This document shows positions 55,612 to 64,000 of a DNA stretch of 64,000 bases, piece after piece; the stretch's first letter is position 1; each line of letters begins with the position of its first letter. The DNA is from Pseudomonas sp. B21-056 (GTDB taxonomy: Bacteria; Pseudomonadota; Gammaproteobacteria; Pseudomonadales; Pseudomonadaceae), in NCBI RefSeq assembly GCF_026016325.1, contig NZ_CP087203.1, positions 2,542,001 through 2,606,000 of the forward strand. The letters are read 5' to 3'. The notes under the pieces were generated by a model that ran no database searches, was not told the DNA's origin, and saw only the letters and a list, made by a program, of their open reading frames with translations. The position numbers were made by a program, and so were the translations under genes.

Positions 55612-56214
55612 ATGAAAACCGCAAACTTCGCCACTTACCACATCCGCAAATGGTACAGCTTTGTCGAAGAAACCCTGGCCAACGAAAGTGGCCGGCTGGC
55701 CGACGGCGAACCGTTGTTCAAATACGCCATTGGCGCCGTGATCGCCAACCCCTATGCCGGACGCTACAGCGAAAGCCTGGCCGAGTTGATCGAGCCGTCA
55801 CCCTTGCTGGGCCAGGAGTTCGGTCGGCGCATCCAGGCACTGGCCGGCGAGCACGAGATCGTCAGCTACGGCAAGGCGTGCCTGGTGGGCAGCCAGGGTG
55901 AGTACGAGCATGGCAATGCGCTGCTGACCAATCCGGCGGCGGATCCGATTCGCGTCGCCCTGGGCGGCGGTAAGTCCTGGGTACCGTCCACCGGCAAGCG
56001 CGGTGGCCCTGGCGTGACCATCGACGTGCCGCTGGCTCATAAGGATGCACTGTATGTGCGCTCTCACTACGACAGCATTTCGCTTTCGTTTGGCGACGGT
56101 CCTTCGGCTGACGAACTGGTCATCATCTGGGCCTTCGCCACCCGTGGGCGTTTGCATGCGCGTCTGGGCGGCCTGCAAGCCGAGGACGTCAAGGGCAACG
56201 ACGGCTTGTATTGA
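55612..56214 (+). CDS. AA_synth-family protein (DUF1185 type)
   Basis: A 200-residue protein of the family called amino acid synthesis, whose function is not established: YHIRKWYSFVEETLANESGR, GAVIANPYAGRYSESLAELI, YGKACLVGSQGEYEHGNALL, and GGGKSWVPSTGKRGGPGVTI. It lies 15 bases after the VOC gene. In the operon it could act on a small ring or N-acyl intermediate. No signal peptide. Confidence 0.8.
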   Translation: MKTANFATYHIRKWYSFVEETLANESGRLADGEPLFKYAIGAVIANPYAGRYSESLAELIEPSPLLGQEFGRRIQALAGEHEIVSYGKACLVGSQGEYEHGNALLTNPAADPIRVALGGGKSWVPSTGKRGGPGVTIDVPLAHKDALYVRSHYDSISLSFGDGPSADELVIIWAFATRGRLHARLGGLQAEDVKGNDGLY

Positions 56215-56240
56215 GGGCGTTGACCGTGGGAGCCAAGCGA

Positions 56241-57107
56241 ATGTCCACAAACAGCCATTTCTTCAGCAATCGAACGGGGATGCGCCTGCACTATCTGTCC
56301 TGGGGCAGCCCGTCAGGCATCCCGGTGGTGCTGCTCCATGGGCTGCGATCCTATGCCCAGACCTGGCAAGCCCTGGCCGATGCGTTGGGTGAGCACTATT
56401 GTTGTTATGCCCTGGACCAGCGCGGTCGTGGACACAGTGAGTGGGCGCCTGCCAGCACCTACCGGACCGAGGCCTACGTCAGCGATCTGGAAGACCTGGT
56501 GGCACACCTGGGGTTGCAGCAGTTTGTCCTGGTGGGGCACTCCCTCGGTGGTACCAATGCGCTGGAGTATGCCCGGCTTAACCCGGGGCGGCTCCAGGCG
56601 CTGGTGATCGAGGACATCGGCCCCGGTTCCTCGATCAGCGGCGACGGTGCCGAGCGCATTCGCCGCGAGATGAGCGACACGCCCCTGTGTTTTCCCGACT
56701 GGGAAAGTGCCGCTCAGTTCTGGCAAAAGGCGCGTCCGGGGCTGTCCCTGGAAGCGCTGGCGTCCAGGTTGACGTATTCCATGAAAGAAACCCTCGAAGG
56801 CATCGAGTGGCGTCACGATCAACAGGGCATTGCCCAGGCGCGCCTGAGTATCACACCGACGGACCTGTGGCCGGCGGTGCGGGCGCTGGATTGTCCGACG
56901 CTGTTCATCCGTGGCGGGCGCTCCGACTTTCTTCCGGCGGCGACCCTGGAGGCGATGAAGGTCGCCAATCCGCGGGTGCACACCACGGAGATCGCCGACG
57001 CCAGTCATTACGTCCATGATGACCAGGGAACGGCGTTCAACCGTGTCGTCAGGGACTACTTGCACGGCCAACACCTACAACCACAACAACGAAGCGGTGA
57101 AGCGTGA
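56241..57107 (+). CDS. Alpha/beta-hydrolase
   Basis: A 288-residue alpha/beta-hydrolase with LHGLRSYAQTWQALADALGE (oxyanion region), DQRGRGHSEWAP, nucleophile elbow VGHSLGGTNA, the Asp in IRGGRSDFLPAATLE and the His in DASHYVHDDQG. This is the size and layout of MhpC-like C-C bond hydrolases and of lactonases. The stop overlaps the ATG of the FAD hydroxylase by one base, so the two are coupled. It would cut the ring-cleavage product. Confidence 0.9.
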   Translation: MSTNSHFFSNRTGMRLHYLSWGSPSGIPVVLLHGLRSYAQTWQALADALGEHYCCYALDQRGRGHSEWAPASTYRTEAYVSDLEDLVAHLGLQQFVLVGHSLGGTNALEYARLNPGRLQALVIEDIGPGSSISGDGAERIRREMSDTPLCFPDWESAAQFWQKARPGLSLEALASRLTYSMKETLEGIEWRHDQQGIAQARLSITPTDLWPAVRALDCPTLFIRGGRSDFLPAATLEAMKVANPRVHTTEIADASHYVHDDQGTAFNRVVRDYLHGQHLQPQQRSGEA

Positions 57108-58714
57108 TGAAGCAGGACAAAACCCAGGTGGTCATCGTGGGCGGAGGCCCGAACGGGATCACCGCCGCGCATTACATGGGGCTGTACGGCATCGACTGCG
57201 TCGTCCTCGAGCTGGCGGACGGCATACTGCCGTATCCCCGAGCGGTGGGCATGGATGATGAGGCGCTGCGTGTGTTGCAGGGCATCGACATCGCCGAGCT
57301 GGCTACGCGGGACATGATCTGCAACGTGCCCTTGCGCTACTACAACGCCCGCGGCGTGTGCTTTGCCGAAGTCAAGCCGAGCACCGCCCACTATGGCTGG
57401 CCGATGCGTAATATCTTCATGCAGCAGTTGCTGGAAGGGACGCTGCGCGAACAACTGGGCCGGCATCCGGGCGTCGAGTTGCGCCAGGGGCACGAAATGC
57501 TCGATCTGGAGCAGGATGCGCAAGGGGTGACGTTGCAGGTGCGCGATGCCCAGGGCGAGCTGTACCAGTTGCAGGCGCAATACGTGATCGGCGCCGATGG
57601 CGGGCGTTCCAGCGTGCGCAAGAAACTCGGCATCGAATTGCTGGGCCTGACCCATCCGCGCAAATGGGTGGTGGTCGATACGGCCAACGACACCCTGGAT
57701 GCGCCCTATACGGCCTTGCATGCCGATCCTCAACGGCCCTTCGTCTGCATCTACCTGCCGTATCAGCAACGCCGCTGGGAGTTCATGCTCCTGGAGGGCG
57801 AAGATGAAAACACGATGTGCGAGGAAGCGACCATCCGCGAGCTGATCCGCGGGCACATCGGCAATGCTGTCGATCAACTGGAAATCATCCGCATCCGCGC
57901 CTACACCCATAACTCCCGGGTCGCGGCGCGGTTTGTCGAGGGGCGCGTGGCACTGGTGGGGGATGCGGCGCACATTTCCCCGCCGTGGGCCGGGCAGGGG
58001 CTCAACTCGGGCCTGCGGGATGTCGCGAACATCGCCTGGAAAATCGCCGCCATCATCCAGGGACGCGCCTCGGCATCGATTCTGGCGAGTTATGATCAGG
58101 AGCGGCGCGGGCATGCGACCGACCTCATTGCCCTGGCCGACAACATGGGCGCGGTGCTGGGCCTGACCAATCCGCTGATGGCGGGCGTGCGGGACTGGCT
58201 GTTCCAGGCCGTCAACAGCGTCGACAACCTGCGCTCGCACTTGCTGGAATTCAAGTTCAAACCCAAGGCGACCATTACCAAGGGCCTGGTGCATCACGAA
58301 CGTGCGGAACTGCACGAAGATGACCTCGTAGGGCAGTTGTTCATCCAACCGACCATCGAAGATGAGCAAGGCCAGCGACGGCGTCTGGACGAGGTGCTGG
58401 GCCACTCCTATGCGGTGCTGGGCTATCGGGTCAATCCGAGCGAGCCCCTCAGCGAGGAAACTAGGGCCTACTGGGCGCGCTGGGACACCCGCTTCATTCA
58501 GATCAACCGTTCCCGTAGCGGAAAAGGCCGTAACCAACCGTTGTCCGCCCCCCAAGCCATCTGCGTCGAGGACGTCGATAACCGTCTCGGAGAATGGTTT
58601 GCCAAGGTGCGGGATTGCGTCGTGGTGGTGCGGCCGGACCGCTTCGTTGCCGCAATTACCACGCCTGAGCGACTGGACGGCGTACTGCGCAAACTGGCGG
58701 AGCAACTCTCATGA
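57107..58714 (+). CDS. FAD-dependent aromatic hydroxylase (MhpA type)
   Basis: A 535-residue class A flavoprotein monooxygenase. FAD loop VVIVGGGPNGITAAHYMGLY, the middle motif YVIGADGGRSSVRKKLGIEL, and VALVGDAAHISPPWAGQGLN (the GD motif binding FAD ribityl), followed by SGLRDVANIAWKIAAIIQG. The same plan is seen in 3-(3-hydroxyphenyl)propionate hydroxylase and related enzymes that put a hydroxyl on an aromatic ring with NAD(P)H and O2. A GTG one codon earlier is possible. Last but one gene of the operon; overlaps the hydratase gene by four bases. Confidence 0.9.
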   Translation: MKQDKTQVVIVGGGPNGITAAHYMGLYGIDCVVLELADGILPYPRAVGMDDEALRVLQGIDIAELATRDMICNVPLRYYNARGVCFAEVKPSTAHYGWPMRNIFMQQLLEGTLREQLGRHPGVELRQGHEMLDLEQDAQGVTLQVRDAQGELYQLQAQYVIGADGGRSSVRKKLGIELLGLTHPRKWVVVDTANDTLDAPYTALHADPQRPFVCIYLPYQQRRWEFMLLEGEDENTMCEEATIRELIRGHIGNAVDQLEIIRIRAYTHNSRVAARFVEGRVALVGDAAHISPPWAGQGLNSGLRDVANIAWKIAAIIQGRASASILASYDQERRGHATDLIALADNMGAVLGLTNPLMAGVRDWLFQAVNSVDNLRSHLLEFKFKPKATITKGLVHHERAELHEDDLVGQLFIQPTIEDEQGQRRRLDEVLGHSYAVLGYRVNPSEPLSEETRAYWARWDTRFIQINRSRSGKGRNQPLSAPQAICVEDVDNRLGEWFAKVRDCVVVVRPDRFVAAITTPERLDGVLRKLAEQLS

Positions 58715-59490
58715 AGCAGTGGGATGAACTGCTGGGCCAGCTCCACCAGGCAACAGTGTCGGCGCAGGCGCTGCCGGCCTTGCGCCCCGAGGCGTTCGAC
58801 CTGCCGACAGGCTACGCCATGCAGCGCGAAGCGTTGCATCAGCGTCAGGCCCGTGGCGAGCAACTGAGCGGCTGGAAGGTGGCCTTCGCTGGTAGCGCAG
58901 CGCAGAAGCGGATGGGTATCGACGAACCAGTGCTGGGTGCCCTTACCGACGCCATGGTTGTCGAGCCAGGCCGTTCGGTGGACCTGGCGAGTCTGATCCA
59001 GCCCAAGCTGGAGATCGAGCTGGCGTGTTTCCTGGGGCGCACCCTGGAGCCGGGCGAGCACAGCGACGAGGAAATCCTGGCCTGTGTCTCAGCGGTCGCC
59101 CCGGCCTTCGAGATCGCCGATTGTCGATGGCAGGGCTGGAGCTTCGGCGTCGGGGCGTTTCTGGCCGACAACGCGGCGGCGGCGTTGTACTGCGTGGGCC
59201 CGTGCATTGAGTTCGAGCCGGGCCAGATGCCCCATCTGAGCTATTGCCTGGAACGAGACGGGGTGGCCTGCGGTAGCGGTGATACCCACGCGCGGGAAGA
59301 CACACCCCAGGTCAATCTCTGCTGGCTGATCCGGCGATTGCTGGCGGACGGGCAGCACCTTGAAGCGGGACAGGTCGTACTGTCCGGCGCATTGCTGCCG
59401 CCGATGGACATCCTGCCCGCCGAGTACCGTCTGCACATGCTTGGCACGGAACTGGCTTTGATTTTCCAGGCCGGCGCTGGCGCCCCGTAG
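58711..59490 (+). CDS. 2-keto-4-pentenoate hydratase-like (MhpD type)
   Basis: A 259-residue fumarylacetoacetase-family protein: SGWKVAFAGSAAQKRMGIDE near residue 50, LIQPKLEIELACFLGRTLEP with the metal-binding Glu pair, and APAFEIADCRWQGWSFGVGA. These are the features of 2-hydroxypenta-2,4-dienoate hydratase and 2-oxohept-4-ene-1,7-dioate hydratase. It starts in an ATGA overlap with the hydroxylase gene. It would hydrate the enol product of ring opening. The aldolase that normally follows (MhpE type) is not in the window. Confidence 0.9.
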   Translation: MKQWDELLGQLHQATVSAQALPALRPEAFDLPTGYAMQREALHQRQARGEQLSGWKVAFAGSAAQKRMGIDEPVLGALTDAMVVEPGRSVDLASLIQPKLEIELACFLGRTLEPGEHSDEEILACVSAVAPAFEIADCRWQGWSFGVGAFLADNAAAALYCVGPCIEFEPGQMPHLSYCLERDGVACGSGDTHAREDTPQVNLCWLIRRLLADGQHLEAGQVVLSGALLPPMDILPAEYRLHMLGTELALIFQAGAGAP

Positions 59491-59569
59491 ACCCTTTCGC
59501 TGTCATGGACGATCGAGCACCTTATGAACGGCCGGTAGAAAAAATGCCGGCCAGCGAGGAACACTGATC

Positions 59570-60511
59570 ATGCTCGCCGAAGTCCGTACCTTCAATGATC
59601 CTCAACAGCATGCCGGTTCGATCCTGGGCTGGCAGCAGGTCTATGACCAACTTGGTCGCGGCTGTCTTTCCAGTGAGCTGCAGCACATTTGCGCCGAGCG
59701 CTTTCAGATCTTCCAGGAAGTGCTGGACAAACGCGTTGTGCAGCGCGGCTGCGCGCCAAAGGGACGCCTGTGCATTGCCATGTCGCTGGGCAGCGCCCCG
59801 GTGGTCCAGGGGCATCAGGTCGACGCTCACAACGTGGTGCTGTTGCGCGATGAAGAAGACTTTGTCTTGCATGCCCCGCAAGGGACGCGCTTCTTCGCGA
59901 TCAATGTCGACATGGTGCGGTTCGCCAGGCTGGCGGCCTATGAATTGCCAGAGGACCAGCTCAAGCGCTTGAAAAACGTCTCCCAGGTCAGCGTGGATGA
60001 AGCGGTCCTGCTGCGGGTACAACAGAGCATTCATCCGCTGTTTCGTCACCTTTTGGCACAGGCAGACGCAGTGAATCCGGCCTCGGAAAAAATGCTCGAG
60101 GACGTCCTGCTCAACGCCTTCCTCGATCTGTTCAGCCATGCCTCGGACGAAGTCCGGGGTCGGCGCGGTAACTTTGCGGTCAGCGCCTATCTGGTCAAGC
60201 GCTGCCAGGAGCTGGTCGGCGACAGCGGTGATACATCACTGAGCATTCTCGATTTGTGCGAGCAACTGCGGGTCAGCCGCAGGACCCTGCAAAACAGCTT
60301 CCAGGCAGTGACCGGGATACGTCCGGTCGAATATCTGCGCAACCTGAGGCTCAATGCAGTACGGCGGCGTTTGATCAGCACCCAGGCAAACACGCAGAAC
60401 GTCGGTGAGATCGCCGTGGCGATGGGATTCTTTCACCTGAGCCACTTCGCTACGCATTACAAGGAGCTATTCGGTGAGTCGCCCTCGGAGACGCCCAGGG
60501 CCGGAAGGTGA
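59570..60511 (+). CDS. AraC-family transcriptional regulator (EutR-like)
   Basis: A 313-residue regulator with a C-terminal double helix-turn-helix: LSILDLCEQLRVSRRTLQNS, then FQAVTGIRPVEYLRNLRLNA and VGEIAVAMGFFHLSHFATHY. The N-terminal domain (1-200) resembles that of EutR. GAGGAACAC precedes the ATG. It follows the hydratase gene by 79 bases on the same strand and may be co-transcribed, adding a second regulator to the operon besides the IclR protein. Confidence 0.9.
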   Translation: MLAEVRTFNDPQQHAGSILGWQQVYDQLGRGCLSSELQHICAERFQIFQEVLDKRVVQRGCAPKGRLCIAMSLGSAPVVQGHQVDAHNVVLLRDEEDFVLHAPQGTRFFAINVDMVRFARLAAYELPEDQLKRLKNVSQVSVDEAVLLRVQQSIHPLFRHLLAQADAVNPASEKMLEDVLLNAFLDLFSHASDEVRGRRGNFAVSAYLVKRCQELVGDSGDTSLSILDLCEQLRVSRRTLQNSFQAVTGIRPVEYLRNLRLNAVRRRLISTQANTQNVGEIAVAMGFFHLSHFATHYKELFGESPSETPRAGR

Positions 60512-60535
60512 TGGTCGGCTAGCGCTTTGCACATA

Positions 60536-60564
60536 AAGGCGTGGACGTCTTGCGCCCACGCCTT
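60536..60564. terminator. Hairpin between the AraC gene and the converging cytochrome b561 gene
   Basis: Stem AAGGCGTGG / CCACGCCTT with an 11-base loop, between the two stop codons (60511 and 60571). It is preceded by an A-rich and followed by a T-poor stretch; a two-way terminator is likely from position. Confidence 0.55.
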
Positions 60565-60570
60565 ATCCAG

Positions 60571-61134
60571 TCAAATCATGCGACGCAGCACGTCTTTTCG
60601 AGGATCACGGTCGAGGAACCGGTGCTTGAGGGCGCCCGCAATGTGCAGCAGGATCAGGCCAAGCAGGGTATACGCGAGGACTTTGTGCAGCCATTGGAAC
60701 ACGACGAACCAATCGTCATTTTTCGACAGGAGCTCCGGTAGGTTGACCCCGAAAAAGAACACCCCGTCGCTCATGGTGTAAGTGCTGGACATGGAGTAAC
60801 CCATCAACGGCACGATCACGAGCAGCCCATACATGGCCCGTTGCACAAGGTTTGACATCACCTGTTCAGGCCCGGTCAGCGTGTGCAGCGGCTTCGGCAA
60901 CCTGGGCGTCATGTAGCGCAGGGCGATCTGAACCAGCACGACCAGGAACGTCAACACCCCGAAGGATTTGTGCCAGGGGTAATAGAGCTCGTACTTGCTT
61001 GCCACTTCGTCATTCATCCCGGTCATATGCCAGCCTGCCCAGAGGAGGCCGGCTACGAGCACGGCGCGTACCCAGTGCAACAGCAGCAGGGACGTCGGAT
61101 ACCGATCAATTATCTCTTGATTTGTGGTGTTCAT
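60571..61134 (-). CDS. Cytochrome b561
   Basis: A 187-residue four-helix membrane cytochrome. The N-terminus SLLLLHWVRAVLVAGLLWAG and later YYPWHKSFGVLTFLVVLVQI and WLHKVLAYTLLGLILLHIAG hold the haem-ligand histidines in helices 1, 2 and 4. It passes electrons between quinol and periplasmic or superoxide partners. The ATG at 61134 follows GAGGCG. Next to an aldehyde dehydrogenase on the same strand, 107 bases away; a functional link is not obvious. Confidence 0.92.
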   Translation of the reverse strand: MNTTNQEIIDRYPTSLLLLHWVRAVLVAGLLWAGWHMTGMNDEVASKYELYYPWHKSFGVLTFLVVLVQIALRYMTPRLPKPLHTLTGPEQVMSNLVQRAMYGLLVIVPLMGYSMSSTYTMSDGVFFFGVNLPELLSKNDDWFVVFQWLHKVLAYTLLGLILLHIAGALKHRFLDRDPRKDVLRRMI

Positions 61135-61241
61135 CGCAGTCGCCTCATCAATCGTCAAAAACATCAGGTATGCACTTCTGAACGTCCACCCCCGGCGCCT
61201 CACAAGGTTTGGAGGGTGGTTCGTTCAATGCACTATCGTTT

Positions 61242-62696
61242 TCAGGCAGGCAGCAGCACGGTGATGACCTTTTCCTCGGTGTAGGCCAGTGCGCCGCCAA
61301 ACCCTCCTTCACGGCCAATACCGCTGTCCTTGACGCCGCCCCAGGGCAGGTTGGCATCCAGCGGGCTCCAGCAGTTGACGCCCACGGCACCGACCTTCAC
61401 CGCGGCGGCGACGCGGTGCGCTCGCACCAGGTCGTTCGTCCACACCGTGGCCGCCAGGCCATAGGTGGAGTCATTGGCCAGCGCGACAGCTTCATCTTCA
61501 GTGTCGAAGGCGATCACCGTGCCGACCGGACCGAAAATCTCGTCCTGGGCGATTGCCATGTCATTGCGGGCATTGGCGAAGATCGTCGGCCGCACGAACC
61601 AGCCTTGCTCAGGGTTCGATACTCCGCCGGCCAGCAGCGTAGCGCCTTGTTCGATGCCCAGTTGAATGTAGCGGTTGACCCGATCGAACTGCGCCTTCTT
61701 GGCCACCGGTCCCATCTGCACATCGGGCTGCCGGGGATCACCCACTTTGACGGCAGACGCGGCATTGGCAAGCGCGGCGGCGAAGCGCTCTGCGAGGCTG
61801 CGTTGGACCAGGATGCGTGAGCCGGCGGCACAGACCTGGCCCTGGTTGGCGAACAGGCCGAGGGTACAACCAAACAGCGCATCGTCGAAGGGGGCGTCGT
61901 CGAAGACAATCTGTGGGCTCTTACCGCCCAGTTCCAAAGCCACGCGCTTGAACAGCACACCGGCGGTGCGCTGGATCTCGCGTCCGGCCTCGGGGCTGCC
62001 GGTGAAGCTGATCTTGGCGACATCCGGGTGCTCGCACAGGGCGCGGCCGACTTCCTTGCCGTAGCCGGTGACCACGTTGATCACACCGTCGGGAAAGCCC
62101 GCTTCCTGGGCCAGGGCCGCCAGGTGCAGGGCCGACTGCGGTGTTTCTTCCGATGGCTTGATCACCACGGTGCAACCTGCCGCCAGCAACGCGGCGAGTT
62201 TCCAGACCGTAATCATCAGCGGTGAATTCCAAGGCACGATGGCCCCGACCACCCCCACCGGCTCGCGTACCGTGTATGAAAGGGTCCTGGTGCCAAAGTA
62301 GCCACCGGAGGGGATGGTGCGGCCTTCGAGCTGATTGGCCCAACCGGCGGCGGCACGCAGGTTGGCGAGCACGTTGGGGATATCCAGGCGACGCGGTTCG
62401 ATCGGCGAGCGACCGATGGCGTCGGCATCCATGTCGGCGAGCAAGTCGGTGTCGCGCTCCACCAGGTCCGCCAGTTTCAGCAGCAACCGGCCACGCTGGG
62501 CGCCGTCGAGCTGGCTCCAGGCGCCACGTTCAAGCTGATTGCGGGCGGCCGCCACGGCACGGCTCACGTCCTCGGCCGTGCCGCGCGCGGCGCTGCCGTA
62601 GACCTGTTCCGTCACGGGGTTGATCAGGTTCGTTCGACGGCCGTCGGAGGCCTCGAAGGAGCCGCCTTCGATGAAGTGATTCAGATGCTGTGTCAT
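61242..62696 (-). CDS. Aldehyde dehydrogenase
   Basis: A 484-residue NAD(P) aldehyde dehydrogenase: VPWNSPLMITVWKLAALLAA (a Ser where most have Phe), LELGGKSPQIVFDDAPFDDA, NQGQVCAAGSRILVQRSLAE with the catalytic Cys, and DEIFGPVGTVIAF. The ATG at 62696 follows TGGAT. It lies 43 bases after the aminotransferase gene on the same strand, so the two would convert an amine to an acid. Substrate unknown. Confidence 0.92.
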   Translation of the reverse strand: MTQHLNHFIEGGSFEASDGRRTNLINPVTEQVYGSAARGTAEDVSRAVAAARNQLERGAWSQLDGAQRGRLLLKLADLVERDTDLLADMDADAIGRSPIEPRRLDIPNVLANLRAAAGWANQLEGRTIPSGGYFGTRTLSYTVREPVGVVGAIVPWNSPLMITVWKLAALLAAGCTVVIKPSEETPQSALHLAALAQEAGFPDGVINVVTGYGKEVGRALCEHPDVAKISFTGSPEAGREIQRTAGVLFKRVALELGGKSPQIVFDDAPFDDALFGCTLGLFANQGQVCAAGSRILVQRSLAERFAAALANAASAVKVGDPRQPDVQMGPVAKKAQFDRVNRYIQLGIEQGATLLAGGVSNPEQGWFVRPTIFANARNDMAIAQDEIFGPVGTVIAFDTEDEAVALANDSTYGLAATVWTNDLVRAHRVAAAVKVGAVGVNCWSPLDANLPWGGVKDSGIGREGGFGGALAYTEEKVITVLLPA

Positions 62697-62739
62697 GTTT
62701 GGATCCACGAATGTTGTGCAATGGTCAGGTAGACCCGTT

Positions 62740-64000
62740 TCATGCCTTGAGGGAGGCCAGGGCGTCGCCGAAGATGTCCAGCGCCTTGAAGAACAGCGAG
62801 CGCGAGATCGTCAGCGAGGGCATGACACGCATCACGTTGCTGTAGCGACCGCAGGGAATCATCAGCACGCCGTGGTTCAGCAGGTAACCCATGAGTTGGC
62901 CGATCCTGGCGCCTTCCAGAGGGGCCTTGGTGGCCGGGTCTTCCACCAGTTCGATGCCGATCATCAGGCCGCGCCCGCGCACTTCACCCACGAACGGGCT
63001 CTTGAAGCCACGGATCCGCTCTTGCGCCTCCAGCCCCAGGGTGTGCGCACGGTTGAGCAGGTCGAGCTCCGGATCCTGCAGGATGCTGATATTGGTCAGC
63101 GCCACGGCGGCGGACAACGAGTTGGCAGCGAAGGTATTGGGCACCGAGCCGTCAGGAATCGCGGCAGCCAGGTCCGAGCGCATGATCAGGCCCGCCATGG
63201 GCAGGTCGCTGCCGATACCTTTGCCAAAAGTGAGCATGTCAGGCTTCACGCCCGAGTGCTCGACCGCCCACATCTTGCCGGTACGCCCGGCGCCAGACTG
63301 CACTTCGTCGACGATCAGCAGCGCGCCGCTGCGGTCGCAGGCCTTGCGCAGGAGCTGCAGGAACTCAGGCGAGGGCGGCACGTAGCCGCCTTCGCCCTGC
63401 ACCGGCTCGACGATCACGGCGGCCACGTCATCGGCGGCGGTGTAGGGGGTGTTCAGCAGGTAGTCGACGTAGTCGCCGGCGATCTGCTCGGCGCTTTTAT
63501 GGGTGGTGTCGAAGGGGAAACGATAGGCGTAAGGGTAGGGCGCGTGAATGACACCGCCCATCATGGCGCCATAGCCCTTGCGGTAGGCCGTACCTGTCGT
63601 CAGCGCGCCCGATGCGTTCCACACGCCGTGGTAGCCTCCGTGGAAGGCAATGATCTGGTGTCGCCCGGTGATGCGCTTGGCGAACTTGACCGCGGCCTCC
63701 AATGCATCGCTGCCGCTTTGGGTAAAGAAGGTGGTGCAATCGCCGCGCAAGCCATCGGGCGCGATCTCGGATATCTTGGCTGCCAGCTCGGTGCGTCGGG
63801 TGCTGTTGACTTCCAGGGCGTGCATCAACACTTCGGACTGTTCACGGATGGCCTGCACCACTTTCGGGTGGCAGCGGCCTACGCTGCTGACGCCCACGCC
63901 GGCGGACAGGTCGATGTAGGTGTTGCCGTCCGGGTCCTTGAAGGTCGCGCCGAACGCCCGGTCCATGGCCACCGGCATGCGTCCACCGCCGCGGGCCATG
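62740..64000 (-). CDS. Class III aminotransferase (GabT-like), 5' end beyond the window
   Basis: At least 419 residues of a PLP aminotransferase; the reading frame is open to the right edge and the first visible Met (63999) is probably internal, because family members have about 20-40 more residues before GATFKDPDGNTYIDLSAGVG. Motifs: FTQSGSDALEAAVKFAKRIT, LLIVDEVQSGAGRTGKMWAV with the PLP Asp, and LTFGKGIGSDLPMAGL with the catalytic Lys. The GabT-like branch acts on 4-aminobutyrate or other omega-amines. First gene of a pair with the aldehyde dehydrogenase. Confidence 0.9.
   Translation of the reverse strand, partial: MARGGGRMPVAMDRAFGATFKDPDGNTYIDLSAGVGVSSVGRCHPKVVQAIREQSEVLMHALEVNSTRRTELAAKISEIAPDGLRGDCTTFFTQSGSDALEAAVKFAKRITGRHQIIAFHGGYHGVWNASGALTTGTAYRKGYGAMMGGVIHAPYPYAYRFPFDTTHKSAEQIAGDYVDYLLNTPYTAADDVAAVIVEPVQGEGGYVPPSPEFLQLLRKACDRSGALLIVDEVQSGAGRTGKMWAVEHSGVKPDMLTFGKGIGSDLPMAGLIMRSDLAAAIPDGSVPNTFAANSLSAAVALTNISILQDPELDLLNRAHTLGLEAQERIRGFKSPFVGEVRGRGLMIGIELVEDPATKAPLEGARIGQLMGYLLNHGVLMIPCGRYSNVMRVMPSLTISRSLFFKALDIFGDALASLKA

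Noticed and set aside
57056-58705. 549-codon minus-strand frame over the FAD hydroxylase gene
   Set aside because: Shadow frame; the plus strand encodes a complete flavoprotein hydroxylase.

Overview
The window looks like a chromosomal segment of a Pseudomonas, most likely of the P. fluorescens/P. putida type. The reasons are a REP-like pair downstream of the polyamine permease genes (5478-5560), many class III aminotransferases, aldehyde dehydrogenases and cupin-type XRE regulators of the kind Pseudomonas uses for amine catabolism, and high-GC codon use across most of the right half. All identifications come from reading the translated sequence; no database was searched. I saw no rRNA, tRNA, CRISPR array, transposase or plasmid/phage gene.

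Left region (1-27.5 kb). After a truncated 3-hydroxyacyl-CoA dehydrogenase and its divergent AraC regulator comes a DMSP-lyase-like cupin followed closely by a chemoreceptor (1885-4665). Then come a TetR gene and a long amine block: PotG-PotH-PotI-type ABC transporter genes, a glutamine-synthetase-like PuuA, two PuuB-like FAD oxidases, a PotF/SpuD-like binding protein, a TorF-type porin, a secreted type-B carboxylesterase, a PatD-like gamma-aminobutyraldehyde dehydrogenase, an EutQ-like cupin and a 653-residue trimethylamine-dehydrogenase-type flavoprotein. Three XRE-cupin (PuuR-type) regulators sit inside it. A recurring 24-bp dyad, (A/G)TGAAAA-N10-TTTTCA(T/C), lies before the DMSP-lyase-like/chemoreceptor pair (1547-1592), before the puuB-regulator-puuA operon (12511-12580), before the third regulator (19874-19897) and before the patD-like operon (20727-20750). 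I propose these form one regulon for uptake, sensing and breakdown of an amine that is not identified. The non-coding parts of this block look more AT-rich than the rest. A DsbA-like/flavodoxin pair with a divergent LysR gene closes the region.

Middle region (27.6-49.2 kb). A nitrate/taurine-type ABC importer lies downstream of a GMC alcohol oxidase and a PuuC/KauB-like aldehyde dehydrogenase, with a LysR gene divergent from them. Then follow an M20 deacetylase, a DUF1028 protein and a SpuC-like aminotransferase; a TetR gene; a flavin monooxygenase with a Rid protein; a second chemoreceptor; and a compact amine-uptake operon (APC permease, aldehyde dehydrogenase, aminotransferase, outer-membrane porin).

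Right region (49.2-64 kb). An IclR gene is divergent from a tightly packed ten-gene operon (50223-59490): ThDP-dependent 2-oxoacid decarboxylase-like enzyme, aldehyde dehydrogenase, an SDR without the usual catalytic Tyr/Lys, a seven-Asp-box beta-propeller, a VOC enzyme, an AA_synth-family protein, an alpha/beta hydrolase, a MhpA-like FAD hydroxylase and a MhpD-like hydratase, followed by an AraC gene. It reads as an undescribed ring-opening catabolic pathway. A cytochrome b561, another aldehyde dehydrogenase and a truncated aminotransferase end the window.
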